Shown here one piece after another: positions 12,675 through 23,912 of a DNA stretch of 64,000 nt. The notes under the pieces were generated by a model. That model was given only the letters and a program-made list of their open reading frames with translations, was not told the origin of the DNA and did not search any database. How positions within the stretch are numbered: position 1 is the stretch's first letter; each line of letters begins with the position of its first letter. The translations under genes were made by a program, and so were the position numbers. Origin of the DNA: Cryphonectria parasitica EP155. Taxonomy: Eukaryota > Ascomycota > Sordariomycetes > Diaporthales > Cryphonectriaceae. The stretch lies in contig NW_024468916.1 in assembly GCF_011745365.1 (NCBI RefSeq), forward strand, positions 2,711,630 through 2,775,629. Reading direction: 5' to 3'.

Positions 12675-14753
12675 TCACGCCTCTCTCGGCTGACTGGCTC
12701 GAGACCAAGCACATTCACCGGGTCGAAGCCAAGTCTGGAGAGTTCGGTCGGGTCTGGAGGTTTCGGCCGAGCCTATTCCACTCCACCAGAAGCTTCCCCC
12801 TTGGCTCTCCAGCCTCGCCCTCAGCTTGAACAAATTTCCAGTACCCGTAGGCGGGTAGATGCGACATCTCTCAGGCTCCTGCTTGGCCGCTGTCACGACT
12901 GCAGCATGCGTACTGCTGTTGTCATCTGCGGAGCGAGGAGCTACTGACGCAGAGGAGACGCCGCCGGAGCACGACGGCGTGGGCATGTTGGGCATGCCGT
13001 TGCCGTTGTGACTGCAGAAGATGGCACTTCTCAAGTTCTCACAGTACTGGGTGAGCGCATCAACGTGGGTGAGCGGGGAGTGGTAGATTGCAGAAAGGCC
13101 TTGCTTCCACATGCGTGCGATGTGGGCCTCGCCCTTATTGTCGTGAAAGTGTGGGTTGATGGTGCGGATCTGGAGGATCTGGATCGTGGGTTTAGGCTGT
13201 TCAGTAGCCGAGATAGGAGAGTTAGGAGGAGTGATATCGTTTGGCGCAGGCGTATGTGCCTCCATCGTCTGGTAGGAATCTCGGCTGATGAGGGATGGAG
13301 GCAGTGGCTGATTCGCCGGAACGCTGCACAAATCGGTAGAGACGACAGATGGCGAGGTTGGAAAGATTGAGCCACCTGGTGTCGACATAACAGGAGAACC
13401 ATCCATCGGAGACTGGGCAGGTGAAGGCAGCAGCGAGAGGGACTTGAGCAACCCGAGTGGCTGTTCCGCGTCGGTAGCTGGCGTGGGCAGGGTGCTGGGG
13501 CTCGAGGCGGCCGTCTTGCCTCTCTTGTCCATGTTACCTATCACACTGGCGTCCTGCCCTCCCACAAAGCGCTCCAAGATGTCCAGGAAGTGGAATGGCT
13601 CGATAGCATATCCACTGGCAACGCGCAGCTTGAGGGCCAAGGATAAAGTCATGGCATGCTCGCCCGCGTTTCCGGTGCAGATGAGGCCAGGAGCCTCCGT
13701 CTCCCGACTGGCATCAGCATCAGTCTCGATATTCGCATCCATCTTCTCCAACAACTTGTTGAGCCACTGGTTCACGATCTCGCTGCTCCGGCCCAACTGC
13801 TTGAATTCGATCTTGCCGTTGTGGACTTTGGGCTTGCTGGCCCAGCTGATGCGGACCATGGAGTCCTCGGCTTGTGCAAGGTGCAGTCCCGCGCTGAAGG
13901 CACGGCAGTACTCATGCACACTGCCAGGGATGAAGTTGTCTGCATCCACAAAGCCGATATACTTATAGTACCCACAAACGCTGCGGGTATTCTCTGTCGG
14001 CCTCTGGGTACAGGAAACGGCCTGATCAGTCTTGGCCTGGCAGCAGTCGGTACAATCGGCAGCCCTCCTGCAAGTGCAAGTATGCTGTGTATCCCTATGA
14101 CTGAAACTACCCGTTTGATAGTTGTCACACAAATCACACTGCAGGTGACCCTTCACCTCATCCTCACTGGTGTAACATCCGCACGTGTCCTCCCCCGTGC
14201 GCTGGCCAATGCTTTTTGTATCGGGAGGTCCTCGTGCGGTAGCAGCCAGAGCGATGCCGATAGCCAATGCCTCTCCCTTGCCTCTGTGCACTAGACCGTC
14301 GCCTTTGTCATCCAGGAGCTCGGGCAAGCCCACAGCGCGCAAAGCGGCGGCGATCGTGGGATCACATTGATGGATAGCGATGGCGTTACGCCCAGTCAGC
14401 CGGCAGAAGTTTGCCAGCTTGGTGCGTTCCTGGACATAAGCCTCCACTTCAGACGCAGAGACCAGTATGATCAGACTGCTGGACGGAATGGCAGCCCAGA
14501 CGCCGTGGATGCGCTCGAGAGACTCGTCTTTACAGGGAACCACGATTGCGGTGCGTGACTGGACCGCATACAGGTCCTCTGGAGAGACTGACTGACTTTT
14601 GGTGGGAGAGTACGTATGGTGATGAGAGCCCCTGGGGGTGTTCGAGATGGCCTCAAAGGACGTGTCAAGGGCTTCCAGCTCGAGTACATGCTGCACCCCG
14701 CGGATCTCGACGTTGCCAATGCGGGCAGTGGATGTGGACGTGGTGAGACGCAT
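12675..14753 (-). CDS. mannosyl-3-phosphoglycerate synthase (GT55) with Cys-rich insert and C-terminal extension
   Basis: Single-exon 692-aa protein. MPGS transfers mannose from GDP-mannose to 3-phosphoglycerate, the first step to mannosylglycerate. Family motifs appear in order: VVPCKDESLERI (about 71-82), RGKGEALAIG (157-166), FVDADNFIPG with the metal-binding DxD-like site (268-277), and GYAIEPFHFLD (381-391). A second conserved block, near IQILQIRTINPHFHD, lies after a Ser/Pro linker. Archaeal and bacterial MPGS are roughly 390-430 aa. The excess here comes from three places: an insert at about 175-262 with 11 cysteines, a low-complexity segment at about 400-530, and a C-terminal tail. 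An unspliced in-frame intron (possible GTGAGG donor at 14167) is an alternative explanation for part of the insert. No MPG phosphatase is visible in the window. Confidence 0.85.
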   Translation of the reverse strand: MRLTTSTSTARIGNVEIRGVQHVLELEALDTSFEAISNTPRGSHHHTYSPTKSQSVSPEDLYAVQSRTAIVVPCKDESLERIHGVWAAIPSSSLIILVSASEVEAYVQERTKLANFCRLTGRNAIAIHQCDPTIAAALRAVGLPELLDDKGDGLVHRGKGEALAIGIALAATARGPPDTKSIGQRTGEDTCGCYTSEDEVKGHLQCDLCDNYQTGSFSHRDTQHTCTCRRAADCTDCCQAKTDQAVSCTQRPTENTRSVCGYYKYIGFVDADNFIPGSVHEYCRAFSAGLHLAQAEDSMVRISWASKPKVHNGKIEFKQLGRSSEIVNQWLNKLLEKMDANIETDADASRETEAPGLICTGNAGEHAMTLSLALKLRVASGYAIEPFHFLDILERFVGGQDASVIGNMDKRGKTAASSPSTLPTPATDAEQPLGLLKSLSLLPSPAQSPMDGSPVMSTPGGSIFPTSPSVVSTDLCSVPANQPLPPSLISRDSYQTMEAHTPAPNDITPPNSPISATEQPKPTIQILQIRTINPHFHDNKGEAHIARMWKQGLSAIYHSPLTHVDALTQYCENLRSAIFCSHNGNGMPNMPTPSCSGGVSSASVAPRSADDNSSTHAAVVTAAKQEPERCRIYPPTGTGNLFKLRARLESQGGSFWWSGIGSAETSRPDRTLQTWLRPGECAWSRASQPREA

Positions 14754-15987
14754 GTTTGGTCGTGTTTGCCTTCTTTGGGAAACAGGTGTGGAAAGGTAAG
14801 TTATGGATGAGTATGACCACGAATTGTACGAGACAGGCAGGCAGTGAGGACAAGGCGTTGAATGAGGCAGGCAAGCCTCAACAGAGGAACGAAGACGATG
14901 ATGCCCTGCCAGAGAATGTGGAGATTAATGAGCAGAAACCAAAGCAATAAGGAAGATGAAGGTTGGAAGGGTGGCCAAGGTGGTAGGCCTGGGGCGCCTT
15001 CAAACAGAGACGCTGTTTGTATGTCTGAGCTTGCAGTGTGTAGAGGGACTAGCATCTGTACGTTCGACTGCGTTTCCTCCTCGTTTCTGGAAGAGAGTGA
15101 CGTAAAGGGAGAGTAAGTTAGAGACCAAGGAGACCGGAATTAGAAATGTGATAGCGATTGAGCTTTCAGGGCAGGAACTGGATAGAGCCACTCTTTCAGG
15201 AGGGAAGGGACGACCAGATCGGTTGAGGTGATGACGCCTTCCCAACTGAGATCCAGGCGGGCAATTTGGGTTCTTTAAATGTGTTTATTGATGACATGCT
15301 TCCATCCAAAACCAAAGACTTCCAGAACCTGCGAAGAAGCAACGAGCTCGGATGCTCGCATGACCACAATTTCACCATCGGCACCCTGAATATCGTGGCT
15401 GTTGCTACCCGTCTCGATGATTGCTTTGTACGGGAGATCTTCCTGCGAGATAAAAAGAAAATTTCTGTACGCGTCACACAAGAGGAGCGCGTCCTAGTAC
15501 CAACGTATCAACCAGCCACCGCGAAGCCTAGCAGACCTTACACTAAAGCAAGGCAGCCGACTTGGGGCTGAAGTATCTCAACAAGAGTAATTTGTGAGAT
15601 GGGGTGGATTTGCAGCGGTTTTTCGAAGGTGGGCGTGGCGGCGTATCATTCGTCCTGTTCCCGAGGGAATTTGTTGATGAGTTCTCGCCCTCTAGGAAAG
15701 TTTTCAATTCCTTCCCTCAATGCTGAGCTTCCTGAGCTGGCCGCAGCTTTGCGTCCCTAGAATACATCTCCGGCGTGGAATGATATTGTAGACACGTGAA
15801 GATGACACAACACGCAAGGGGTACGACAGCCGCCGCCAGGAAATGCAAGGCGTGGAAATTTTGTTCGTCCTTCCTTGTTTCCCTTCTCTATCACCTCGCC
15901 TTCCCCCAACCCATTAGCAACGGGTAAATCCCTAGCCAAAGAGGAGACACGGCCCGACTTGCCAAAGAGTATCCGGCTGGTCGTCGT
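14754..15987. other. intergenic: MPGS promoter and OMS1-like 3' flank
   Basis: Lies between two minus-strand genes. I see no coding region; short frames are unsupported. The part nearest 14754 should hold the MPGS leader and core promoter, but no clear TATA element was identified. Confidence 0.5.
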
Positions 15988-17469
15988 CTACCTTGTTTGG
16001 TCGCTCTCAGCTCGCTCAGTTGGATCTGCTGCTCCTCCTCCTGGCCGCGGCGCTTTGTTTGGATTGACCTTTAACTCGACCCACAACGTTGTTCCACCCT
16101 GAAGCCACAGCGGCCTGTGAATCCTAACTACCTCCAGCCCAGGGATGTCCTTCTCTGCATTCTTCACAATCTCCTCGATGTCTCTATTCCACCAACACCC
16201 GTATCTTTCGAAGTGAGATGGGGCGAATTTGTCCAGAAGGCTGTTGAGCCAGCCATATGAACCCCGCCCGTGCTCCAGCAGGTAGATACGGCCGGTATCG
16301 GGTCGCAGCGCTGCAGCCATGTTGGCTAGGAGCCTGTGAGGGTCCGACACGCTGCAGAGACCAAAGTTCTGCAGGATGGTATCGTAGTAAGGCGGGGCGG
16401 GGAGTGTCCTGGTGCCATCGTGAGAAGTCATTGCGGGTGGTGAGGGAAGATGCAGCTGTGCGTCAGATCTGTAGAGACGGATGCGCCCCTGGCCAACATT
16501 GACTGCCAGGACCTCGTCGTCTCCACTGCTCACTGGAGGTCCTGCAGCGGCTGTCACCTTTGCTGCAGTAGGTTGTGCTCTCGCGGCGGTCTGCTGCTTC
16601 TGTCGCTCCGTCTCGAGCTCCTCTGTCGATTTTCGTCGCCTCCGAGGGATCAAATCCGGCACGGCTTTCCTCAACTTATTCCAGGCGACCTCCAACACGT
16701 CCGTGGAGACATCAACGCCCGTATAGCTTACGACCTCTGGGGCCTCATCACCAGGTAGTATCAGGCCCTTCTTGCCCATGTTGACCCTCCTGGACACCCT
16801 CTCTCTCTCCAGCTGCTGGGAGCTCTTGATCTCTGCGACAGTCTCCTGACCATCCTCTGTCAACCTTGGCACAGGTGGCGCAGAAGCACAGATCTCGTCC
16901 CAGTCCAAGTACTCGATATTCCGCCCCGTGCCCACGGCAACCTCTAAAACATGACCCCTGGCGAGACCACCCATGAGCTTCCGCAGCTTCTTGATTCCCG
17001 TTAATGTCTCGGGCCTGTTAAGGTCCTTGTCAAACATGAGGGCCGAGATTTTGCCTCGCCGCAGGTCCAGCGGCCGCCCCGACGGCACACAGTCGTGCGA
17101 GGACCCGTCACACGAGCCGCCAGCCATGCTCATAACGAGCATCACGATATATCCACCCATGACGGCAGCAGCTAGGCCGGCGGCTATGAGAGGCACCTTG
17201 CGCTGCTTGACGAGTTGGTCCAAGGTTTCGCGCCGCTCTACCCTGGGCTGATCCCTGGGGCGTGTCTTCCCTCCTGCTCTAGCCCACTGCCTTGTTGAGG
17301 AACTGAGAGGCCTCTGGCTGTGCGAGCCCCACGCGCACGTCATCTGTGCTGATTCAATGAGTAGTCTCGTGCGTGCGGCCCATGAAGTGGTGCGCCCTGA
17401 CCGGCACATCCTGCTGCCACACCTCGCAAGTGCAGATGCAACATACTGCACATTCGGGGGAGAAGACAT
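15988..17469 (-). CDS. OMS1: OMS1-like mitochondrial inner-membrane methyltransferase
   Basis: Single exon, 493 aa from the ATG at 17469. S. cerevisiae Oms1 is a mitochondrial inner-membrane protein with a SAM-methyltransferase fold. The N-terminus (MSSPPNVQYVASALARCGSRM) is basic and Ser/Arg-rich, as expected for a mitochondrial presequence. A single TM helix (VPLIAAGLAAAVMGGYIVML) follows near residues 93-115. The methyltransferase core shows motif I (GHVLEVAVGTGRNIEYL), a post-I acidic strand (YTGVDVSTDVLEVAW), a motif near YDTILQNFGLCSV, and the family C-terminal block around HFERYGCWWNRDIE. A Lys/Arg/Gln-rich low-complexity insert splits the fold. The frame extends upstream in-frame to an ATG at 17592; I prefer 17469 because it puts the presequence at the N-terminus. 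Confidence 0.82.
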   Translation of the reverse strand: MSSPPNVQYVASALARCGSRMCRSGRTTSWAARTRLLIESAQMTCAWGSHSQRPLSSSTRQWARAGGKTRPRDQPRVERRETLDQLVKQRKVPLIAAGLAAAVMGGYIVMLVMSMAGGSCDGSSHDCVPSGRPLDLRRGKISALMFDKDLNRPETLTGIKKLRKLMGGLARGHVLEVAVGTGRNIEYLDWDEICASAPPVPRLTEDGQETVAEIKSSQQLERERVSRRVNMGKKGLILPGDEAPEVVSYTGVDVSTDVLEVAWNKLRKAVPDLIPRRRRKSTEELETERQKQQTAARAQPTAAKVTAAAGPPVSSGDDEVLAVNVGQGRIRLYRSDAQLHLPSPPAMTSHDGTRTLPAPPYYDTILQNFGLCSVSDPHRLLANMAAALRPDTGRIYLLEHGRGSYGWLNSLLDKFAPSHFERYGCWWNRDIEEIVKNAEKDIPGLEVVRIHRPLWLQGGTTLWVELKVNPNKAPRPGGGAADPTERAESDQTR

Positions 17470-18413
17470 TGTGCTCAGCTGCCTGTCACCTTTGTTTGCG
17501 CCCCGTGCTGCTGTCGTGTCCAAAATTGTTATCTTGTGTGTAGGTGATGCTTCTCGTCTGTCGTTCCTTTTCCTGCCTGTCAGAGAAAACAAAAACTAAT
17601 AAAATCTCGATGGGGGCTTCAAATTTTCGTCCTGAAGCCGCCCGTCTGCGTCTCCACACTGACTAAACAGCGAGGATAATGGAGGCTGCTTCAAAAATGC
17701 CGTCCTTGTCTCGTCAAAAGGGCGAGATGTCAGCTACAAGGTTCATCTCAGAGCCGCGTTTGAATGATACCTCGCGGCATGTGGTAGATGGCTGTGAAAA
17801 CAGAAGATAATCTGTTTACCAAGCTAAAATGGTGACCCAGGTGTGACTGTAACCTTGCACCGGCAATTCCGCGGGGGAATCCTTACAAGGGTGTGACTGC
17901 CTGACCAGCCTTCTGGAGCACCTAGCCTAAGCCCCCCAGAGACTAGGGCCCTGCAGGTCGCCTTCACCTCAAACTACCAGGGATTGTCTTTTTCATCAGC
18001 AGCAAACGCCCTCTATCCAGTGGCCCACCAAGTGAATAAGTACCTAACACTGGGGTTGGTATTGGACAGCCCTGCAGTTCGGCAGATAGCTGCAGCAGAA
18101 ATGTTGTGGACTCTTCATGTATGCCTTGTGAGATTGAGCATCCTCGGACAAAAGTTTTCATGTGGCCATGACGTGGGACCTCTGACCATTGGTAGGTATG
18201 TAGCACGCTGAGGCACTTTTTGAGATTCTGTCCTGCCAGTTCTGTCCTACGTAGTATGTTTTCTGTCCTTGAGACTAGGTGAGGGTAATTATCATTTATC
18301 AATAAAGTAGTAGCTTCTAAGTATAGACAGTGATGAAGCATCAGCTAACTCGTTATACAGAGACGGAGAAGCCTGAGTAAGAGAGAAACAGAATATATCG
18401 CCCTTCCCACCGC
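17470..18413. other. intergenic: OMS1-like promoter and GH30 3' flank
   Basis: Minus-strand genes on both sides. No coding region is supported. The alternative in-frame OMS1 start (17592) lies in this stretch. Confidence 0.5.
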
Positions 18414-20017
18414 TTAGACGGCTGGCAGGACCCAGGTGACAACCGAGTTTGCGTACACACGCCCGCTCCACGTATCTGCGCTCAAGGCCACGGTGACATA
18501 AAGGTCGTTGGAGAACTTGTTGGTCATGACCACAGTGCGCGTGCCATCCGGGTTCAGGGTCGCCACGCTCTGCAGGCCGGTGCCGTCGTCGTAGGTATAG
18601 CTCCCTGTCCCGTCGAGGACCGTCGCGCCGGACGGCATGAACTTGCTGAACTGCGCCATCATGTAGTAGTCGACCTGCAGCTCGTACGTGCCGGCCGAGG
18701 TGTCGACGACCACCAGGCCGCGGCAGTCGGAACAACCGCCCGAGCTCAGGTGCGGGCCGTACGAGGTGTCGGTGCCCAGCGTCCAGGCGATGGCGCCGCG
18801 GGCCCAGTTCTGGAGGGGTCCCATGGTGAAGTCGGCGGCCCAGGACCAGTCTGTCTCGGGCGAGGTCCAGCACTCGGTCATGTACTGGTCCACGCCTGGG
18901 TTGGTGTTGTGGAAGTCGGTGAGGACGCTCCAGTTGAGGGGCGAGGCGTAGCAGTGCCAGGCCACAGCTCCGACGTAGGAAGATGCCTCGTCGAGGACGG
19001 TCTGTGGGTATGATGGCTCATCTTTGGATGGGAGAGGAGTTCAGGTTAGCCAGTCTTGTTCCTCTTTTCCTTTCCCTTTTCTTCTTCTTCTTCTTTTTTT
19101 TCTTTTTTTTCTTCCCCCCTCCCTCGTGCTCGATTTTACTTATATATATATGTGTGTGTATGGATTTACTCACCAGTGTTGTGGTCATACGCCCAGACCG
19201 TAGTGTCAAGGCCAGCAGCCGCGAGGGCAGGCCCCACGTTCTGCGAAATGATGTCGCCCGACTCGTCTGCATAGACATACATGGTCGGATACCCAGACTG
19301 GCTGTTGAGAGGCTCGTTCTGGATAGCGATGGCGTCGACGGTGGCACCCGCGGCATCGTACGCCTGGAGGTACTTGACAAAGTAGTCGGCGAGGCTGTCG
19401 CGGTAGTCTGGGTTCAGGTTGTTGTTGACCGTGGTGCCGTCGATGACGCCGTTCAGCTTCATCCAGCCGGGCGCGCTCCACGACGACCCGAAGATGGTGA
19501 GCCCCGAGTTCACCGACCGCATCTGCGCCAGGAGGGCCGCCATGGCGTTGCCGCTGTCGCCCAGGTTGAACCCGGACAGGCTAGTGTCGACAGCGCCGCT
19601 GTTGTCGTCATAAGTGTAGGCCGGGTCCGGTGACAGATCCGACGAGGCGATGGTGTGCCGGAAGAGGCTGAAGTCGGCGCCGCTGCTGGTCAGGAGGGTA
19701 TCGAGGAGGCTGCTCAGTTCGTCGCTGGACAGGTCGTCGAACACCGACACTGTCGCGTCCGTCACCGCGGCGCCGAACCCGGCGATCGCCTGCTTGTGGC
19801 CCGCAGACGAGTCGTCCACCGTAAGGCTCCATGTCGACAGGCTGCCGGCGTCACCTGTGCCGGACACCGGCGCGTCGAACGAGCTTAGGTTATATTGCCT
19901 GTCGCTCGACGAGCAGTAGGACGATGCTGTGGCCCGCCTGGCTGGGGAGAGCGCCGAGGCAGAGACGCTCAGGAGCGCCGTGCCAGCGAGGGCGGCTGAT
20001 CGGAAGCAGGACGCCAT
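18414..20017 (-). CDS. secreted GH30 endo-beta-1,6-glucanase (NEG1-like)
   Basis: Two exons, 19174-20017 and 18414-19021, joined in phase 1 across a 152-nt intron (GTGAGT donor, CCAAAG acceptor), give 483 aa. The enzyme should hydrolyse beta-1,6-glucan in fungal or host walls. A signal peptide is evident (MASCFRSAALAGTALLSVSASA). GH30 features include GFGAAVTDATVSVF near the N-terminus, FGSSWSAPGWMK, the acid/base in IAIQNEPLNS (Glu about 235), the post-splice DEPSYPQTVLDEASSYVGA, and the nucleophile in YMTECWTSPET (Glu about 331). The C-terminus ends with the beta-sandwich typical of the family. The intron contains a T-rich block and a TA/TG microsatellite at about 19141-19160. Subfamily (GH30_3-like) is from similarity to Neurospora NEG-1 as remembered. 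Confidence 0.9.
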
Positions 20018-21333
20018 TTGATCTGGTCTGTCGGTGGGTGGGTGGGTGATTCGTACTGCAATTACCGCCTACAGATCTGTCGAGGGAGATGGGCTTCTAT
20101 GCTTGACCAAACAGGAGAATGAGGAGGGGGAGGAGGCCCATAAGTACTTTTATCCCATCTGGCATATCACGATCTTGCTTTTCCTTTTTGGCTCCGACGA
20201 GACCATTGTATTTACCATTTTTGGAACTCGCCTCCTTGATATTGAGAGGCTAAGTATTTCCAAGGGCCCAGGGGTGTGGACGCTCACTAAGCTGATAGCC
20301 GCTCTGCCGCTCTGATTTAGGAGAGAGGTCTTATTGAGATGAAAGGGGCGATATTGCGTTCAGGCAGCAGAATAAAAACCACCCCGGTGCAACCTTGAAA
20401 AAGATACTAAGCCGGCAGCGCGACAGGCTAGGGCCCTTTGCGGGCTGGTCCCAGCATCAGCCTCGCGGAGGATCTTCCCCTGAGTGAGTAGGCGCCGACG
20501 GCTTTAACTTGGGAGGTTAGTGTCTCCACGGCCCGGATCCTGACGCAGGTCCCAAATTGGTCAATTGGGCTTGCCATTACTATTTTGGTCTCAAAATAAA
20601 TAAAAGAAAGAGAAGGCATCTATGTGTCTTGTGATGATGATGAAGTGGCTGCTTACACGAGCGATCGGTGGGTGGAATCAAGTGTTCTCCACACCGTTTA
20701 TCGGTCGGTCGCTTGGACGAGGTCCACACTTTCCGCTCTAAAAACCTCCCTTCAGTGTAGAGTGGATCCCCAAGCCTTTTCTTGTTGCCTACAGTACTCT
20801 GTAATTATACCTTTTAAGTTCCCATGATTCGAAATGCTTCTCCACTTGACGGTAAGGACTTGGACGACAGGCCATCATCAACTGGTGATGGTGGAAGCTA
20901 AACCCGGGGCAGTTTCTTCCTTCAAGTGGAGGGGGGAGGCTGTTCAATGTCTCATTCCAGCCCTCACATTCCAGCCTACACAACTTTGTGCTTTCAGGTG
21001 CCTGTCAGTACGTTCTCTGATGATGGGATGATGGTTATGTCAATGAAGCATGATTGTACTGTCGTATACTGCCAGGTGCCTGTTGCATCATCAATTAACC
21101 CTTTTATGGTTTCTCTAACCCCCTCACCCTCTCTGTCTCTTCTGTTCATTCCGGGATAATGTCCCGGCTGGTGAATGAATGAACAAATCCACATTCTGGA
21201 ACTACATACTTGGTAAGTAGGCAGAAATGAACATGGAAGTCAGTGGTGCTGTTTGTGATGCGAACAACAGTTGGCGGTGACTTACATGACAGCTTTTCGA
21301 GATGACCACAACGCCTAGCCCAATACATTTTAT
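20018..21333. other. intergenic: GH30 promoter and HET-gene 3' flank
   Basis: No coding region seen. On the minus strand a TATA-like element (GGATAAAAGT) lies at about 20147-20156, some 130-140 nt upstream of the GH30 start codon. Confidence 0.45.
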
Positions 21334-23912
21334 TTACCAAATGGTGACTTCGCATTCCTGCGCCTCTCCCCACAGCGGATCCACAGGGCCATGGTGGTTA
21401 AACGCGCCGACTCTGTGATACAGACTTCCCTGTGGGTTCTCAAATGGCAGAAGTAAGATGCCCGCACTTCCCCTATCCCTAAGCTCTTCATGCCCATCCT
21501 CCATCGCCAGAAGAAAGAGCTGGAGAGGGACTTGTCGGCGTTCTTCCTTGGTGGTCTCAATCTTTGCATCCCAATCCAACCAGAACTTGATGCGTCCGAT
21601 ATCGCGATGATGTGTTACCCATTGGTTGGGGAATCGCTCTGCTTTTTCCTCAAGTGAGCCACGAATCGGTAGCACCGGGGTTTGTCGACACTTTCCTCGA
21701 AGAGTAAGAGACGTCCCGATTTTGACTGCGATCATAGCGTCTTTACGAGCTGGAAGGGCTTGGTGACTGGTAACTTGAAAAGCAGTCTTGCCAGAGAAAT
21801 CCCACCACAGATGATCCACAGCTGTATCCTTGGAGGCCCAGCTCCAGGATGGAGCAAGGTATCTCTTCGCATTGTTGAATGATTCATCCAATTCACCGTA
21901 CGACAATGTTGGCTTGTTGCATACCCAACGCAGCTGGTTTCCTAGCGTATGAGCCAGCCACAACCCTGCAACATACTCGACTGGTCTTCCTGCCTCTTTC
22001 AATGTTCTTTGGACAAACTTAGCCACTCCCGCTACTGCGCCTAGCCTGTCTTGAGGAACGCTCAACTGCCTCGATGAATAGTCTCTCACGGCGTATTCCC
22101 AGAAGGCCTGGTAAACTACCCAATCTATTCTCCCGGTCCCGAAGTCTCGGCTGTCATGTCGACCATTCTCGAGCATGGCACCTTTGTCGCATCGGAATTG
22201 CATCATCTTCTCGCCGAAAATTAATTGTCTTGTGGACATGAGCTCCTCCTGCCAGACCCAGGCACGGGTTCGCCATCTTGACTTCCGAATATAAGTATCT
22301 GCTGCGTAATCACCCCATCCATCCAGGAGAATGGAGTAGTCGCCAGAGATTTCTGGCCTAATTCGTGAGCGGAAGCGTATTATTAGCGACTTGTTGCGTT
22401 TTTGAAGGAAATGTTCCGAAGCTGAGGAGCTTGCAGCTGCACTGATGGTGATATGCGAGTTTGAGAATACATCACACATTCGCCCCGACTCGGTTTCCCA
22501 ATCAGTTTTGTCATCTTGGTCTTGGAGAATGCAAAGTGCATCGATCCATAAATACTGGATGCCCAGTTTGCGGACCATGTAAACGGCATCTTGGAATACC
22601 GGTGGCATGTCCTTCACGATGATGCCGTTCTCGTGAGCCTCTTTCGTTGCCTTGGTGGTTTTCAAATCGACCAATCCCCCCCAACAGTAACTCAATGCTG
22701 CATATTTGAGCTGATGATCTTGCAACTTGCATGTGTCTTGGCAGGCATGCGATGGTAAGTGCTCGCACTCTACCAGCCGTACACTTTGAGAGTTGTCATT
22801 CCCGATGTCTAGCAGGCGCGTTGGAAGGAAGTGGCCACGTGCGAGCTTGGTTTTGCACCTCCGGTGATCTTTGATGCACGTATGAATGCACTGCTTCATG
22901 AACTCGATGATCTCCCCGGAGACTGGGCCGGCATTATCCACTGGATAGCACTGGACTTTGAGCCAATCCCGACATTTCCCTTTTCCAAATCAGTTGTCTG
23001 TTTCGTTGAAAAGATAAGACCAAACTTACCTGGCCAGGCTCCCACATCGAACTTATATACGTCTGCCTCGGTGTCTTTCAGGCCTGGATGATGGACAGAA
23101 ACAGACAAGCAATCCAGCTTTTGTCTCTTTTCCCAGGGCAATGCCTCTGGCCCTTCTCCCCACATCGCAATTCTTATTATACTAGTGGACTCAGTCTCAT
23201 CTTCGTCATTGTCGTCTTCGTCGTCATCGTCGTCGGATGTTGCTTGTCGTCCTTGCTCTCTACTCCCTTCTTCAGCCCACAAGTTTAATTCTTCTGCTTC
23301 TACCTGGGCTTCTCTCAATTGCTGCGGGTTTGTCTCCCTTCCTCGTTGCCCGCCTCCTGGTAGCGCTTCTCTCTCCTCCGCCTCTGTCTGCCCTCTTTTC
23401 CTCTCGTCTCCTGGTGACGTCTCCTCTTCGTACATTTGTGCCCATGATCGCCTTGCACGCTGCTCGGTCCATTCGTAACGTATGATTATGCGGATCTTAG
23501 ACTTAGGATCCTCCCACCAGGAGCACTCGTCGTAATTCTGACGAAGAAGCTCTTCGAGTCTCTCACACAATCGACAGGTTCCGGCCGTTGATCCTGAAAG
23601 TTCGGACAGACCAGGCGGCACTACTATCCTCTCGACATCCTGACCTGCATAAAATTCCCGGCGCTGCACTTGACGAATCATGTCTGTGTCAGGCCGTTGC
23701 CACCCAGAGTTGTCTCGGTTGGAGCCATCACTCCGGACCCGAGAAGCTCGAATGCCCTGCGTTCTGTTTTCTCTCCAATCGTTGAGTTTAAAATTTCCAA
23801 TGTCGAGCATAGCCGTGCCATCGGAAGTTTTATTCACAAATCCGCCAGCAAGTTGATCGTCGATTGTCAAATCTTGAATGCAAGCGTCGCAGAGGTGATT
23901 TTCGGTCTCCAT
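21334..23912 (-). CDS. HET-domain (heterokaryon incompatibility) protein
   Basis: Two exons, 23030-23912 and 21334-22940, joined in phase 1, give about 829 aa. The donor is GTAAGT at 23029. The acceptor is either CCAG ending at 22941 or AAAG ending at 22956; both keep frame and differ by five residues. HET proteins trigger non-self recognition and cell death in filamentous ascomycetes. The three HET blocks are clear: LKYAALSYCWGG (about 373-383), YLWIDALCILQDQ (about 424-436) and FSNSHITISAAASSSASEHFL. The N-terminal 290 residues have two Cys pairs (LCDAC near residue 8, CRLC near the middle) and end in an Arg/Glu-rich segment plus an Asp/Glu stretch (SDDDDDEDDNDEDE). The C-terminal region is HET-type but I do not recognise an effector or NLR domain. 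Confidence 0.87.

Noticed and set aside
13968..14231. Reading the MPGS Cys-rich segment simply as an intron
   Set aside because: The frame stays open throughout with regular cysteine spacing, so it is kept as coding. The intron alternative is recorded as a test.
17470..17592. 41-residue N-terminal extension of the OMS1-like protein
   Set aside because: It would put a hydrophilic segment before the mitochondrial presequence-like N-terminus; kept only as an alternative start.
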